The position numbers and the translations under genes were made by a program. Under the pieces are notes generated by a model, which was not told the origin of the DNA, did no database searches, and worked only from the letters and a program-made list of their open reading frames with translations. Below, one piece after another: positions 25,077 to 37,678 of a DNA stretch of 64,000 bases (within the stretch, counting starts at the first letter, position 1; every line of letters begins with the position of its first letter). The stretch is taken from contig CM028340.1 of NCBI GenBank assembly GCA_016647705.1, positions 15,763,001 through 15,827,000 on the forward strand, in the 5' to 3' direction. Origin of the DNA: Eucommia ulmoides (taxonomy: Eukaryota > Streptophyta > Magnoliopsida > Garryales > Eucommiaceae).

Positions 25077-27158
25077 TGTTGGCCCAGTAAAATACCCAAG
25101 AGAGGGGGTGAATTGGGTAATTAAAAAATTATTAGAATAAAATTCAATAAATCAAATAATTAATTTTAAGCCTAAATCAATTATTATCTTTATAACACAG
25201 CAGAATAATATAATCAACTAAGTTTACACCCAAATAGCAAAAATAGCAAAGTAAATATAGCAGCACACAAAATATTTATACTGGTTCACCAAGTTACTCT
25301 TGGCTAATCCAGTCCCCCGAGCTCTACGGAGGTCACACCCACTAAAACCAAGATCCCTTTAAAGATAGGAATCAAACCCTCACATCGATTCTTTTACAAG
25401 CTTAGAATCAACCTTTACAATATTATTTTCTCAGGCTAAGGAAGAACCTATACTTTTTACAAGTTAAATAATAACCTAATCTTTTTAAACACTATGGCTC
25501 AAGAATCAAAATCTCTCAAAACACTCAAACTATCCTTTTCACAGGTAAGGATGGAACCTTTACAAATTACTCACAACGCAATTCTTATCCAGGAAGAATC
25601 AATACCTCAATCTCTTTACAGGAAGAGACTGAAACCCAGCTACCTTTGATTAAATACTCCCAATAGTATTTAATCCGTCACAACTCACCAATACAAAAAT
25701 TGATAAGAAGTAAATCTTACTCGGAGTTTCTACCACCCCAGATAAATACTAACTCAATTAATACCCCAATTAGTGATAGAAATACGTAAGATATAAAAAT
25801 CTGATTTCAACAAGATATAGGTAGCAAATTGGAGCACATAATCAGATCCAAGAAATTATTTGTAAAAAATATTTTTTTCAAAAATCATAAACAATTTCTA
25901 AGATCAATTTATAAATATAGAATAATAAACAAATAATAAACAATATGGAAATATCTCACCCGGAATCCACAGAAATAATGATTAGAACAATTTAGCTTCA
26001 AATCCGATATCAGCAAAAATTGATCGGAATTGATTCTCAAAATCACTCTTAGAAAAGCTCACAATATCGTAGAATGATAACTCTTATAAAAGTTCACAAA
26101 TGATATAAACTCTTTTAGCTTTCTCTCAATGAATGATTAGTCCTAAAATGAAAATTTGTAGGTCTATTTAAAGGAATATGTAATCAACCTTCTAACGGCT
26201 AGTTTACATGTGTCATGATAATTAAAAGCTCTTATAGATCGCTTATATCATAAGGACTTCATTTAGTTTCAATTCCATTTATAAATATCTTTCAAATCTC
26301 TCAATTAAACCACCAAAGTATTTCTCAATAAGTATATAATCTATTTCAAGTACCAAATTGAGAAACATTAATATTTAATGAACTATATTAATAGGATTTA
26401 ATTAGTATATGAACCATATCTTAAATATAGATAATATCCCACAAATCTCTCTCAAATCCCAACAAAAAATGGCTACTTTTGGACATAATCTCAGATCAAA
26501 TTGTATCCTGAAACAGTTTGTTCGGTCGACTGCCCAGTCGATTGCCTAACTCAGGTTGCAGCCAAGCTATTGCCGCTGCGTGTATAGGTCGACGGCCCGG
26601 TCGATTCAGAGAGTTCAGCACTACTTCACCGGTCGACCTATTAGTCGACTTGTTGATTCAGAGAGTTCAACCTTCTTGGCCGGTCGACCTGTCGGTCAAC
26701 TTAGAGATATATGATGTTACAACTTCTATGTCCGGTCGACTCACCAGTCGACTGTTGTCACTGGATCTCTTCTCTGAATATGTTTTTAACTTAATCTCTT
26801 ATCTTGTTTAGCTCCACTAATATTCTTATATTTCATTTTAGTCATTCAAAATTATTTCTTGTTATTTCACATTGGAGCAAATAATTTAACTTAATCAAAA
26901 CACATATAAAAGATAAAATACATTTTGTGTCATGTGTGTGTTCCTAAATGAGATATTAAGAGTTAAGATTCATCTGGGTTATTTTCCCTAATTTTTTCAA
27001 ACTCTTAATTCTTCTTCATCATCTTGACATCTTCATTTCTCATCCATTTAATTTGACGTCTTCATTACTGGAACTTTAAATCACTGAAACACTCAATTAA
27101 ACATTAGTTCTATCAAAACATCAATACTTAATTGTTCATCAAAATCTTAGGATCAACA
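25077..27158 (-). mobile_element. SIRE-like solo LTR C, nested in A
   Basis: The 2082-bp element starts TGTTGGCCCAGTAAAATACC and ends TTAGGATCAACA, with a perfect 5-bp target duplication gcacc at 25072-25076 and 27159-27163. The interrupted A text rejoins as 'tatagaccccgtatatta', which matches B at about 22914. It is non-coding; the open frame at 26518-26811 is a translation of its GTCGAC-rich repeat block. Confidence 0.85.
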
Positions 27159-28261
27159 GCACCTATAGACCCCGTATATTATATTCATTCAATTCTGATG
27201 TATTTCATTCAAAAATAACTTTTAAATTTCTCAATTAAGTCCATAAAATATTTCTAAAACATCAATCACAAAGATAGAAAGTATTTAATTGCTAAAATTG
27301 AGAGAATCTTTAATTATATCAACCAAATCAATAGAGATATCAAAATGCAGATACCATATCTTCAGAAATTTCAAATCCCCTAAAATACTCTGTTGGAATT
27401 GTTAAAAACGGCTAGTAATGCTAGTTTTTGACCAAAATTCCAAATTCCTCGAAATCTCAATTGGAACTGTCGATTGACCGAACCCTGACTAGTCGGTTGA
27501 CCGATTGATTCAGCATGTAAGCCAGGCCGAAACTAGACACTAGTCAGTTGACCGATTGCTTTTCGGTCGGTTGATCGATTAGTTCATGATGTTTTCAAAG
27601 CCAAACCATGCCACATTCGGTTAACCGATCGTTTTAGAGACTTTTCACTACCATTCCGCTACGCCAATCGGTTAACTGATTTCTTCATGGTCGGTTGATC
27701 GATCGATGCAGGACCTTTCATATTTTTTCTGAAACCTCATTGTTTCAATCAGTTGACCATTCCTCCTCAGATCAGTTGACCGATTGATGTTGATTGGTCA
27801 CTTTTCACTTATTTCTGCTCCAAAACTCAACGTTTGAACCCGTTAACCAATTTCTTTTCTCGGTTAACTAAATTGACTCTAAAATTCAATTTTAAACATT
27901 ATTCTTACTTAGGTCGATTTTTATTTTTTAATTTCACATAGGAGCATATATTTGAATACTAATTAGGATCCTAAATTTCATCAAATTAAACACACAAAAA
28001 TATAGTTCATTTAATAGTGTCGTGTGTGATCGTAATTCGGGTTGCATTAAGAGTATAAGAGTATTGAGTTGTTTTCACCTAATTTCTTCATAATCTTCAA
28101 CACTGTTCATTTATTCGATGTCTATCTTTGCACAATTGATAATATATTCATGATTCAATCCATAAATGTAACGTTTTTTTTTTCCTGAAACACTCGACAA
28201 ACACATTAGTTTCACAAAAAATATCAACCTTTAATTGTCCATCAAAACCTCGGGATCAACA

Positions 28262-29253
28262 CTCGGATTGATCCTTTGTGGCATTATTGGTGTATGTGGA
28301 TGATATTATCATCACTAGTCCTTCCATCAAGGTCATAGATTCTCTGAAAACTTTTATTCAAAGTCAGTTCAAACTCAAAGGCTTAGGTGCTTTGAAATAC
28401 TTTCTTGATCAATAGCACGATCGACCAAAGGTATTATCGTTTCTCAAAGGCAGTAGACCTTGCAATGCTTGAGGATACAGGTTTCCTTGCTTGCAAGCCT
28501 GCTATTGTGCCTATGGATCCTAGGTTTCAACTCAATACCATTGATGGTGATCTTCTTATAGATATCTCACAATATAGACGTCTCATTGGTCATCTCTTGT
28601 ATCTCACACTTTCCAGGCCATACATCATGTTTGTTGTACATAAACTAAGTTAATTTTTAGCTCAGCCTCGGTTACCTCATTTGAAAGTCGCTTACCATAT
28701 TCTTCGATACCTTAAGTTTAATCCTGGTAAAGGGTTGTTCTTTTTATCATCCTCTACACTACAACTAAAATCGTTCTCCGATACTGATTAGAGTTCTTGT
28801 GTCGATTGCAGGAAATCTGTTACAGTTTTTTGTGTTTTCATCAGAGTTTTTTTAGTGTCTTGGAAAGCCAAGAAAAAAAACCACCATTTCACGTTTATCT
28901 GTTGAAGCCGAATATTGAGCTTTGACTGCTATTACTAGTAAGTTGGTCTAAATGAGGCAATTATTGAAAGATTTTTGTATTGATATTTCTATACCATCCA
29001 TTCTCTTCTGTGATAACCAAGTTGCTATACACATTGCCTCTAATCCAATGTTTCATGAAAAGACTAAGCATATTGAGGTCGATTGTCACTTTGTTCTGGA
29101 TAAGGTTTGCTGAAGGATTCATTAAGCTTATGCCTATTCATTCTCAACATCAACTTACAGATGTATTTACCAAGGCTTTACCTTCTTCTTTATTGTTTCC
29201 ATTCTTGTCCAAGATGACTGTAAAAGACATTTACAATTCATCTTGAGGGAGAG
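28262..29253 (+). pseudogene. Copia pol, 3' part: RT end and RNase H (broken)
   Basis: Directly after the A insertion the frame continues SFVALLVYVDDIIITSPS, so the catalytic YVDD box of reverse transcriptase is intact here. KGLGALKYFL and DISQYRRLIGHLLYLTLSRP follow, then RNase H with SVTVFCVF and EKTKHIEVDCHFV near 29055-29090 and a final TDVFTKALPSSL. Stops after YFLDQ (28412), at 28651 and at 28789 break it. It belongs to the same element as 17195-21445. Confidence 0.88.
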
Positions 29254-29434
29254 TTTTAGAGTGAGTGAAATATGTTATATTTTTTGTTATTTTGATTTGT
29301 TATTATGATAATTAGTTTTGCTTAGGTTGATATTCTCCTCTTAGCTAAGCTATAAATAGCTGATGGTTTGTATAGATTATGATTAGAATATGAATAAAGA
29401 TTTGTCTCTTTATCTCTCAAATCACCTTGCAATA
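29254..29434 (+). repeat. Copia 3' LTR
   Basis: This 181-bp partner of 17195-17376 ends 'caaatcaccttgcaata' followed by the target duplication acaag. It differs from the 5' copy at enough positions that the element is not recent. Confidence 0.88.
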
Positions 29435-29439
29435 ACAAG

Positions 29440-31479
29440 GCCCAAGCCCAAGACCCGAATCCAGACCCGGACTCGAGCCCGAGCCCATCCTAGCTAGGCC
29501 GAACGGGCAGGTAGGCGGTTGACGACGGTGGCTCGAGCAGGTGGCTTTATTTATTTTATTCCCTTCAGCCTACTTTATGTTCATATCATTTCAACTCCCT
29601 AGAGGGCTTACTTACAAGAAGTAACTTGAGTCTTAATAAATGACTTTTCATCTTTTTAGGTTACCGATATGAGATAACCCACACAACCAGTCAATTAATA
29701 TCTTCAAGTGGGTACTTTAATAAATAATTTTAATTTACCTTTTAAATGATTTTACACAAATAAATATTCCACATTCATCTCCTTACCAAAGAGAACACAA
29801 TAGTATATTTATATATCCCAAATTATTATTGGGTCATACAAATAATTAGGTCATAAAATACCCAAAAAATCATTTAATACAACACGGCTTTACATGAAAT
29901 GGGCCGGAGATAGCACCTTTGGACCATTATACTATTTTTTTTTTTATTTGCTTGTTTAAAAAAAAAATATAAAAAAATTATTTTTTGTCTAATCTCAGAC
30001 TTTCTTTTTGTTCTGTGAATGAAATATTTTCTCGCTCCCTTATCATTTTTTTTGTTTGCTTCAAGTTGAAGTTTCAAATTTTATAACTAATCAAGATAAG
30101 TTTTTAAATGAACTTGATATCTATTTATTTTTAAAATTATAGAAAAAATATAAAAATTGAATCATGTATGAATAATTCAGATTTGTCCATATCTGTTCAT
30201 GATTCGCTTTTATTCCATTAACAGATGATTGGATTGATATTTAATCACAGCAGTATCCGTTTATGTTAGAAACCAATATGTTTTTATCCATATCAGTCAA
30301 CTTTGACTATATCGTGAATTTAATTTTGTAATTATTACTAATTAATTTTCCCAATTATTTTGATTTTTTTAAATTAAAAATTTAAATTAGATATATAAAT
30401 TCTCTCTCTCTCTCTCTTACCCCTAGATTTTGAGGGGTACGATTTAAAATAAGCGCGTGAATCTCACAAGCACCACATTCTACCCAGGAGAAGATGATGA
30501 CGAGACTTTTCAATTTTTCAAGTCTCATCAAGCTTCAGATAAGCTAAAAAGTCTCCTCACTGAGAGAGGAAAGAGGAGAGGAGAGAGAATGAGAAGAGCA
30601 TTCATACATGCGATACTAGGTGGAGGAGTAGCCGCCGGTTAGGCAAATCAGAAAATATCTTAAACAATTTATTTTTATTTAATTGTAATAAGTATTTAAT
30701 TTTTAAAAGTGTTGCAGTAACAAATTTAAAGAAAAAAAAAATATATTAACATTAAATGCAATAACAACTAAAAGTAATCATAAAAAGAAAAAAAAATACA
30801 TAACCTAACATTGAACTTTTGTAGCGAGATAACTAAATAGTTTTATCGAACCATTTCTAATGAATAGTTCCATCTTCGTAAGCAGATAGTTTTAGATCAT
30901 TTGTGTATCGGGGATTGGTAAATAACTTTGACATCTACTTGTTTGCATCTTGAACATTGCTCTTCTGAATTTTGTGAAGTTGTTGTTTCACATGAATCTT
31001 TTTCTACACTTGTTTTATTTCTTGTTTCAATGCTTGACAAATTTTGCTGATGTTATCCATTTTGTTGTTCAAAATTTTGAGAGAGCGTAATTTCGAAATC
31101 TTGAGGTTGTATAGGTAAGGCCTTACCTCATTTAGATTTATCTATGCCATTAGCATTGGTCATTGTAAATTCTTTGTCTCTTCACTATCTTTACCCCATT
31201 CAGTGTAGTTGTAGTTCTCCTGGTAATGACGATTGACCCAGTGAATAGTGTGTTTGAAAAGATCACCGTGTACTAAGTAAGTGTGTTTTCCTGTGATGGG
31301 ATTCAGCCATGTGCCAGAGCGATCGAGTTACTGTTGAACACCTTATTCTGAGGTAACAACTTCCCACAAACTGTGTAATAAATTGGGGTAACACAACTTA
31401 TCTCGGGCATCATACCATATTAGTGGGCGACAAACCCTCCAATATATGATATTTGACCGACGTATCTGGATTTCATACT
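29440..31479. other. Unassigned stretch between copia and the MULE
   Basis: 29440-29530 is GC-rich low-complexity text (gagcccgagccc type). CT repeats lie at 30400-30417. An open frame at 30457-30642 (61 residues, acidic then RGERMRR) has no recognised family. On the minus strand 31165-31325 is open for about 50 residues (DRSGTWLNPITGKHTYLVHG, then NRHYQENYNYTEWGKD), with a composition that looks like real coding text. I do not recognise the family, and stops flank it. Confidence 0.4.
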
Positions 31480-31488
31480 ATGCATCTA

Positions 31489-32354
31489 GGGAAAAGTACA
31501 ATTTAGACCCTCTAACTATTAACACATTTCTAAGTGGTCCCTCTAAATTTAAACGTTTCATTTTAAACCCTCTACGTATCATAACGTTTCTAAATGGTCC
31601 ATCCGTTAGAGATTCTGTTAAAACTAACATAATCTTAGGGGCAAAATGGTCTTTTAACGTTTTTTTAAATTTTTTTAATCATTTTTAAATTTTTTTTTTG
31701 AATCTCTTTCTCTCTCTTCCTCTCCTTCCTCCCCCTTTCTCTCCCTCTCCCGCCACCTCCCTCTCCCTCTTTCCCTCTCCCCGCCACCTCCCTCTCCCTC
31801 TTTCCCTTTTCCTCTCCTTCCCCTTTCTCCCTCCCACCCCACCCCCGTAACAGTGGGTGAGTTCACCCCCTATTTCAGGGGGGTGATTCCACCCCCTGTT
31901 GTGGGGGTGAAAGACACCCCCTGAAACAGGGGGTGAACTCACCCCCGTAACATGGGGTGACTTCACCCCCTGTTGCATTGCACCCCCTACAACAAAAGGT
32001 GGGGTGGGGTGGGGTGGGGTGGGGTGGGACGGAGAGAGGGAGGGGAGAGAAAAGGAGGGAGAAGAAGGTGGCGGAGAGAGGGAAGGAGGGATAGGGATGT
32101 GGCCAGAGGGAGAGAGAGGAAGGGGAGGAAGAGAGAGAGAGAGAGATTTAAAAAAATTAAAAATGATTAAAAAATTTTAAAAAATGTGAAAAGACTATTT
32201 TGCCCTTAAATTCCGTTAGTTTTAACTAATTTTCTAACGGAAGGACCATTTAGAAACGTTATGATACGTAGAGGTTTTGAAATAAAACGTTTAAACTTAG
32301 AGGGACCACTTAGAAATGTGTCAATAGTTAGAGGGTCTAAATTGTACTTTTCCC
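31489..32354. mobile_element. Foldback MULE-type element
   Basis: The 866-bp element has inverted arms of about 215 bases: both ends start GGGAAAAGTACAATTTAGAC when read inward and stay similar through 'ccgttag' and the AT-rich part near 31690/32150. Flanks atgcatcta (31480-31488) and atgtatcta (32355-32363) are a 9-bp target duplication with one change, the Mutator-like signature. Inside, a polypyrimidine tract (31700-31840) faces a polypurine tract (32020-32145), extending the fold, with a cccct/agggg-rich centre. No transposase is present. Confidence 0.85.
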
Positions 32355-33847
32355 ATGTATCTATGTGTTTGTTTCGACGTAACTTTCTGGTCTTGTAAAT
32401 CTTTGTTATTGTATGTTTATTTTTGGAATTTAAATAAAGATATAAAAAATGTTGGATTGGTAGACATAGCATTATTATATTTTAATATAGAAATGATACA
32501 TTAGACTTAAAAAGAAATACATAGTTAAATTGCAACGCACTAACGAAGAGACATTATACATTACTTTCATTATCAGACATTTCTATACTAATTGATATTG
32601 AGGTTTGTTGGCCCAAAGAACTGCTAAAAAAGGGGGTGAATTGGGTAGATAAAAAATTCAAGCAATTTAAACACTTAAGCTCATTCTCAATTAACCTAAA
32701 TCTATTATTATCTTAATTAGTAGCGAAAATGTGTTTAATCTAAATTCACACCCAAACTATTCAAAAAGAAATAAACAATGCAGTACACAAGAATTTATCT
32801 TGGTTTGACAAGCTACTCTTACCTACGTCCAGTCTCCCAAGCTCCACGGAGATTTGCAATCCACTAAACCCCTAATTCTTTTACCAGGTAGAAACCAAAC
32901 CCTTAGGTTGTGTTTGGGTAAAGGATTGGGAGAGGGATTTCATTTGGGTAAGGAACATCATAATTTGTTTTTGACAAATACCTTGTTTGGGTGCTTATGA
33001 AAAGGAATTTGTAAAATTATTTTATCTTAAAAAAAGGGTAAAAAAGTCATTTTGAAATACCTTTGATTTAGGTGTCATTTTCCAAATCCATCAAATGAAG
33101 GATTTGTGAAATTGCGACTAAGACCTTCTTGTTCTTCATCGTCCATTGTCTTCCTTCTTCTGCTTCTTCATTGCCGTCGTCCATCAATCTGTACCGCCAT
33201 CTTCCTTCTTTTTCTTTTTCAGTGTCTATCATATTCTTCTTCATCGTCATCCACCATTCTATGTCGCAGTCGTGGTCCACCATTACTCTGTCAGTTATCG
33301 TCGTTGTTGTCCATCGTGATTCGTTTTCGTTGCCGTCGTTATTCAAATTCGTTTTCATTTGTTCTCCATATTTCTTTTTTAATTTGGTGTAGATCTAAAT
33401 TTGTTTGTTTCAATTTCTAGCTAGATCTAGGTTTGTTCTTCCAATTTTTTGCTAGATCTAGGGTGATTCTTTTTTAGTTTGTACTTTTGGTAAATAAATT
33501 AGGGTTCCATTTTCTATCTACATCTATTGGTCTGTACTATATAGATTTAGGGTTATTTACTATATAGATCTATGATTCTTTGTTATTTTGTGAATTTTTT
33601 GAACTTTTGTGCATACAAATTATAAATTTATTATCTATATTGTGCATTTTGTGGATTTTGGTAGTAGGAAGTATGAATTTCTTGGGCATTTTGTGGTGTT
33701 TTTTGGTGGATTTCGATAGTAGTGTATTACCTATGAATTTGTAGTGTATTTTGAGTTGTTTGTGCTCATTCTCATAAATAATTATGAATAATTTTATGGT
33801 GTTTTTATTTTATTTTTATCTCTACAAAAGTAATAGATCAACAAATT

Positions 33848-34156
33848 GTGCAAAGAAATCGTAAGCCCCTAAGAAACGAGGAAGATGAAGAAGAAATGGA
33901 TGTAATGATGCTTATGTTTACAATGATTATGGTTCGACTATACTACTTGTATAAGTATTATATTATACCTAGCGAGCCGTCACATAATTTTGAGTTTGAA
34001 CGAAGAGCCTTTTTGAATCGATTATATCAAGATGATGATGTTGTATTTCTTGAACAACTACATGTTAGCAGGCAATGTTTTATAAAATTATGTCATATCT
34101 TGGGAGATAAATGTCAATTAAAATGGATAAAACATGTCCCTATTGAAGAGGCAATT
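33848..34156 (+). pseudogene. PIF/Harbinger transposase, N-terminal part
   Basis: An open frame from 33848 includes NFEFERRAFLNRLYQDDD and EQLHVSRQCFIKLCHILGDK, matching the N-terminal (DUF8040-like) region of plant ALP1/HARBI1-type nucleases, then KHVPIEEAI. It stops being transposase at 34156, where a gypsy element is inserted; the reading resumes in frame at 47819. The annotated open frame runs on to 34252 only because the inserted LTR happens to be open. Confidence 0.8.
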
Positions 34157-34516
34157 CGTTACAACGCTCCCCAGGTCCCAATGCCTGAGGTTAGGCGTGA
34201 CTTTGACTTGATGTTGTTTAACCAACCAAATATAAAATATTATTTGACATAGATTCTCAAAATATTTACCAACTCAAAATTCAACGGTTATACACAATCG
34301 ACTATTCGGTAGAAAAACTACAAAAAATTCCAACCACTTATTCCCAACAATTGTCCAGACAGCCTCTAACCTAGCGCCAATAGTGAACCTGTCTCAAGCT
34401 GAGGTACCTGAGAAAAAATATTTTATCGGTGTACTGTTTTCATAATATAAAAATAATTTATGGATCAAGTACATTTAGCAAAATTCACTTTTCAAACAGA
34501 ATATAACCATAGTTCT
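34157..34516 (-). repeat. Gypsy 3' LTR, terminal part
   Basis: This matches 45933-46316 of the 5' LTR: 'ggtcccaatgcc', 'tagattctcaaaatattta', 'gactattc.gtag.aaaact' and 'tttatggatcaag.acattt'. It breaks at 34516 where a solo LTR is inserted; the homology continues at 41480-41766. Confidence 0.85.
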
Positions 34517-34913
34517 TGACACGACATTTTGGTCGTCCTGCATTTTTATAGTTTAGTTTTTTTTAAGAAAATATAAAAATAGAGAAATAAAGAAAGAATT
34601 TGAAAATAAAAATAGAAATAAGAAAAATGAAGAAAAGAAATAAGGAAAAGAGAGAGGGGGGGGAAACAGTGGGCCCCTTTGGTCAACCGAGAGAGAAAAA
34701 GATAAAAGAGGAGAGAGAGAGAGAAAAAAAAAAGTGGTGGGGCCCTCTCCACCACTGTCAGCCAAACAAAAGAATAGGGGGGCGTATGTATTCACGTGCC
34801 CCAAGGTCTAGAACTTTCTCTTTCTTGTCTTTTGCGAATTTGCCTTTTCCCTGTCCAACTTGGACTGGGCTTTAGGCTGCCAGACCTAGTTTTTAAGATT
34901 TCCTTAGGGTTTT

Positions 34914-36095
34914 TGATAGCAAATTGTTGTCGCTACAATACCGCAAGCGTACGGGTCAAGTTTTAATAGAATAGGAAGAGTAAGGTTATCGTATCCATAA
35001 GGATTGGTTTAGATCATCGTTAAGTACTGCGATTATCATAACTTAACTTTATTTAGGCGTTCAATTTTTGGGTTTTTATAAAAATAAAACTAAAATAAAA
35101 TAAATACAAAAACAAAAACAAAATAAAGTATGGATTTTCTATGCATAAAGGTTCTAGGGGCTTAATTTCATGTCGTTATTCCCATATTTTCCTATTAAGT
35201 AATTACTAGTTAATTTCGTTCATTCAATAATCAAGGTCCTCGTGCTATTGCTCTCTTACTACCTCTCCCGAGCGTCAAGTGAGAGAATATGTAATCACTT
35301 CAATACTAATATCCATATCCCGTATTTAGGTGAAAACATTTATTCAACCCAACCTTATGGATTACGCAAGCTCTAAATATATCACGATCTATTAAAGCTT
35401 ACATTGTGTTTAACCTAAGTCCAAACCCGAGATTACCTCTCCCGAGTGTCAAATCCCAAGTTCTCAATTCAACCAAAATATCATGTGGGAGCTTGATCTA
35501 GAACTTGATCACCTCCCGATTTCACAAAATCCTAAATTCCCAACTAGATTACTTAGGTGTTGATTTTCTTCTGAACTCACAACAACCTAAATTATACACT
35601 CCCAATTCTGGTAACGAATTCAACCTCTCTCAAGTCTAAAATTCACAACCTAAAATCGTGTAACTCATTGGCCACATGAATCAAACACATTAAGTTTAGG
35701 AGATGCATAAAATGGAATTAAAACTAACAATCAACAAAACAGTCTAAACATAGTTCAAAACAAGACTACATCAAGCCCTAGATCTAGACACCTGTTCATA
35801 TTTTGACCATAACTTTCTCATCTGAACTCTGATTGAGGTGATTATAAACGTTATGGAAATCTAAGACATAGATATACAACTTCAATGTTTTGAGTTTTCT
35901 AAAACACGGATTACATCATGGCCAACATAGGTCTTGAAGTTACATCACCAGCACTAATTTTGCACATTTTCTCCAATTTATTTAAATACTTACAAAACAA
36001 CACAAAAACACATTAAACTAAAACAAAATGCTTGAAAACATGTAAATATTTGAATCTAAAAGTACTTGATTTGTTAGTAAATAAACCACTCATCA
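34914..36095 (-). repeat. 3' LTR of the gag-only element (full length)
   Basis: The 1182-bp LTR runs from tgatagc to cactcatca on the plus strand and aligns at both ends with 38851-39351 ('gtttttataaaaataaaact', 'atggattttctatgca', 'ttaagtaattactagttaat'). It contains 35245-35920, which the other LTR lacks. Confidence 0.82.
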
Positions 36096-37678
36096 AATAC
36101 TCCTACAAAAATTTGCTTGTCCTCAAGCAAAAGAAAAAAAAAATAGAAGAAAACACAAATCAAGTATTAAAAAAGCTAACGATAAAAATGTGAGTTTTGT
36201 TTTAAATCAATAACTGTGGAGGAGTCTCCGCAGCCACAAGATGCTCCAAGCTCAAATGAAATGCACACATTGAGATTATCTAGAATTTTGACTTTAAGTA
36301 TCAATTCAACTCACTCAAGATTCTTGATGTGTAAGTGCGTGCACAATCACTCTCACCCGACCAAATGAACCCCGAATAAATTTATGTGCTAAAGAGATAT
36401 TGAACGATCTCTAAGTAGTGAATATAAAAACAACCATAAGCCCATTTTTTATGTCACTCTCCACTAATTGCATAGGTACATATGTCATTGGAGATCAAAA
36501 GGACTTTGCGGGTTGCAATGTATGGTTAGGGTAAAAGGTAGATGAAAATGTCGTGTTTAGGCTCAAATCACCCTAGTCATGTATCACAACTCATGGATCT
36601 CAAACGATTTTTGAGAAAAAAAATCAGCGTCTCCCATTTTCGTCACCTGTATTCAATCTCACAAGGTATTATTCACAAAATAAATAAAAACACATATTTT
36701 TTTTTAAAGCATGGGAGAACCACACCCCCATACTCAAACTCAACATTATCCCCAATGTTACAGGGAAAACAAGGGGACAAACAGGATACTTACCACTATA
36801 CTACAACAACCTTTTTTTTTAGCATAAACAATACAAATACAAAATGAAACACACATCCCAATCCACAAATGACTTTCCAAAAATAGCATGTGCTAGTCCT
36901 TATGCTTAATGATCCATGTAGACATGCCCATTAGTAATGGGTTTAGGAAGTGGAAAAATATGTGGTGGGTTGGATGTACAAATGTGGGAAATTAAAGAAT
37001 TAGGAAATGAAGCTCAATAGGATTAATGAAGGATAAACAATTTTTTCAGGGATAGCTTCAAAAGTCCAAACGGTCCTAAAAGAATGCCTAAGTCATTTCT
37101 GCAACAATACATAACCTAATATTTAGCCTCAAGTTTTACTCAAATTGGTTATAGTGCTCATGAGATGTCAAAACCTACCTAAAGTACATAAATGGTGTCC
37201 AAGTACTCAAAAGGCTAAGTGATCATGATTCATGGAGCTCAAGTGTAACGAGTCAAGAGTGAATTTCAATTAACAAAAGTCAAGCACACATAAATCTCAA
37301 TGCAGTACATTTCAAACGACCTAAGAGAACATCAAGTGTCTATACTCATCATTGATATCAAGTCATTTCATCTCAACAAAACTCACAATTTATTCAAACA
37401 AACTAACAAAAGGAAAAACAAACTAAAACATGGCCAAAAGAACACAAAGTATAGTACAAAAATCACACACACAATCATTTCCTAACCCAACACGCATACG
37501 CCAACATGTGTCTCACCTTCAAACTCGAAGTCAAACATATATTCCAATTAAGCACAAGGGAATAAGAAACGTACTTGAGAGACCATACAATCTCGCCTCT
37601 GAGTGTGGTCGGCAGTGATGCTCTGAGTAAGATGACCGATGTGGGGCTTTCTCCCATAGCATGCATCCTTAGACCCCA

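Larger units (their letters stand above)
21446..28261 (-). mobile_element. SIRE-like solo LTR A (interrupted by B and C)
   Basis: On the plus strand it starts TGTTGGCCTAGTGAGC and ends CTCGGGATCAACA; flanking 5-mers ctcag (21441-21445) and ctcgg (28262-28266) differ at one base. Removing insertions B and C with their target duplications leaves about 2.33 kb, the size of the other copies and of the LTR attached to a SIRE-like pol at 50891-52335. That LTR fixes the reading direction as minus. There is no primer site, gag or pol inside, so a solo LTR left by recombination is the best reading. Confidence 0.8.
17195..29434 (+). mobile_element. Ty1-copia retrotransposon, decayed and interrupted
   Basis: The element has two LTRs (17195-17376 and 29254-29434), a primer site complementary to initiator tRNA-Met (TGGTATCAGA, 17377-17386), gag, protease, integrase, reverse transcriptase and RNase H in copia order, and a purine-rich stretch (ttgagggagag, 29243-29253) before the 3' LTR. 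The same 5 bases, acaag, flank it at 17190-17194 and 29435-29439. A 6.8-kb insertion of SIRE-like LTRs at 21446-28261 splits reverse transcriptase; without it the element is about 5.4 kb. Stops and frameshifts throughout make it a pseudoelement. Confidence 0.9.

Noticed and set aside
26518..26811. 97-residue open frame in the nested LTR region
   Set aside because: It translates the GTCGAC-type repeat array of solo LTR C; the repeats, not selection, keep it open.
31675..32170. Arg/Glu/Gly-rich open frames on both strands
   Set aside because: They come from the purine and pyrimidine tracts of the foldback element.
33106..33420. Ser/Leu-rich open frames of about 100 residues on both strands
   Set aside because: They lie in the left part of the Harbinger element in CTT/TCG-rich text, with no family motif and a mirrored frame on the other strand.
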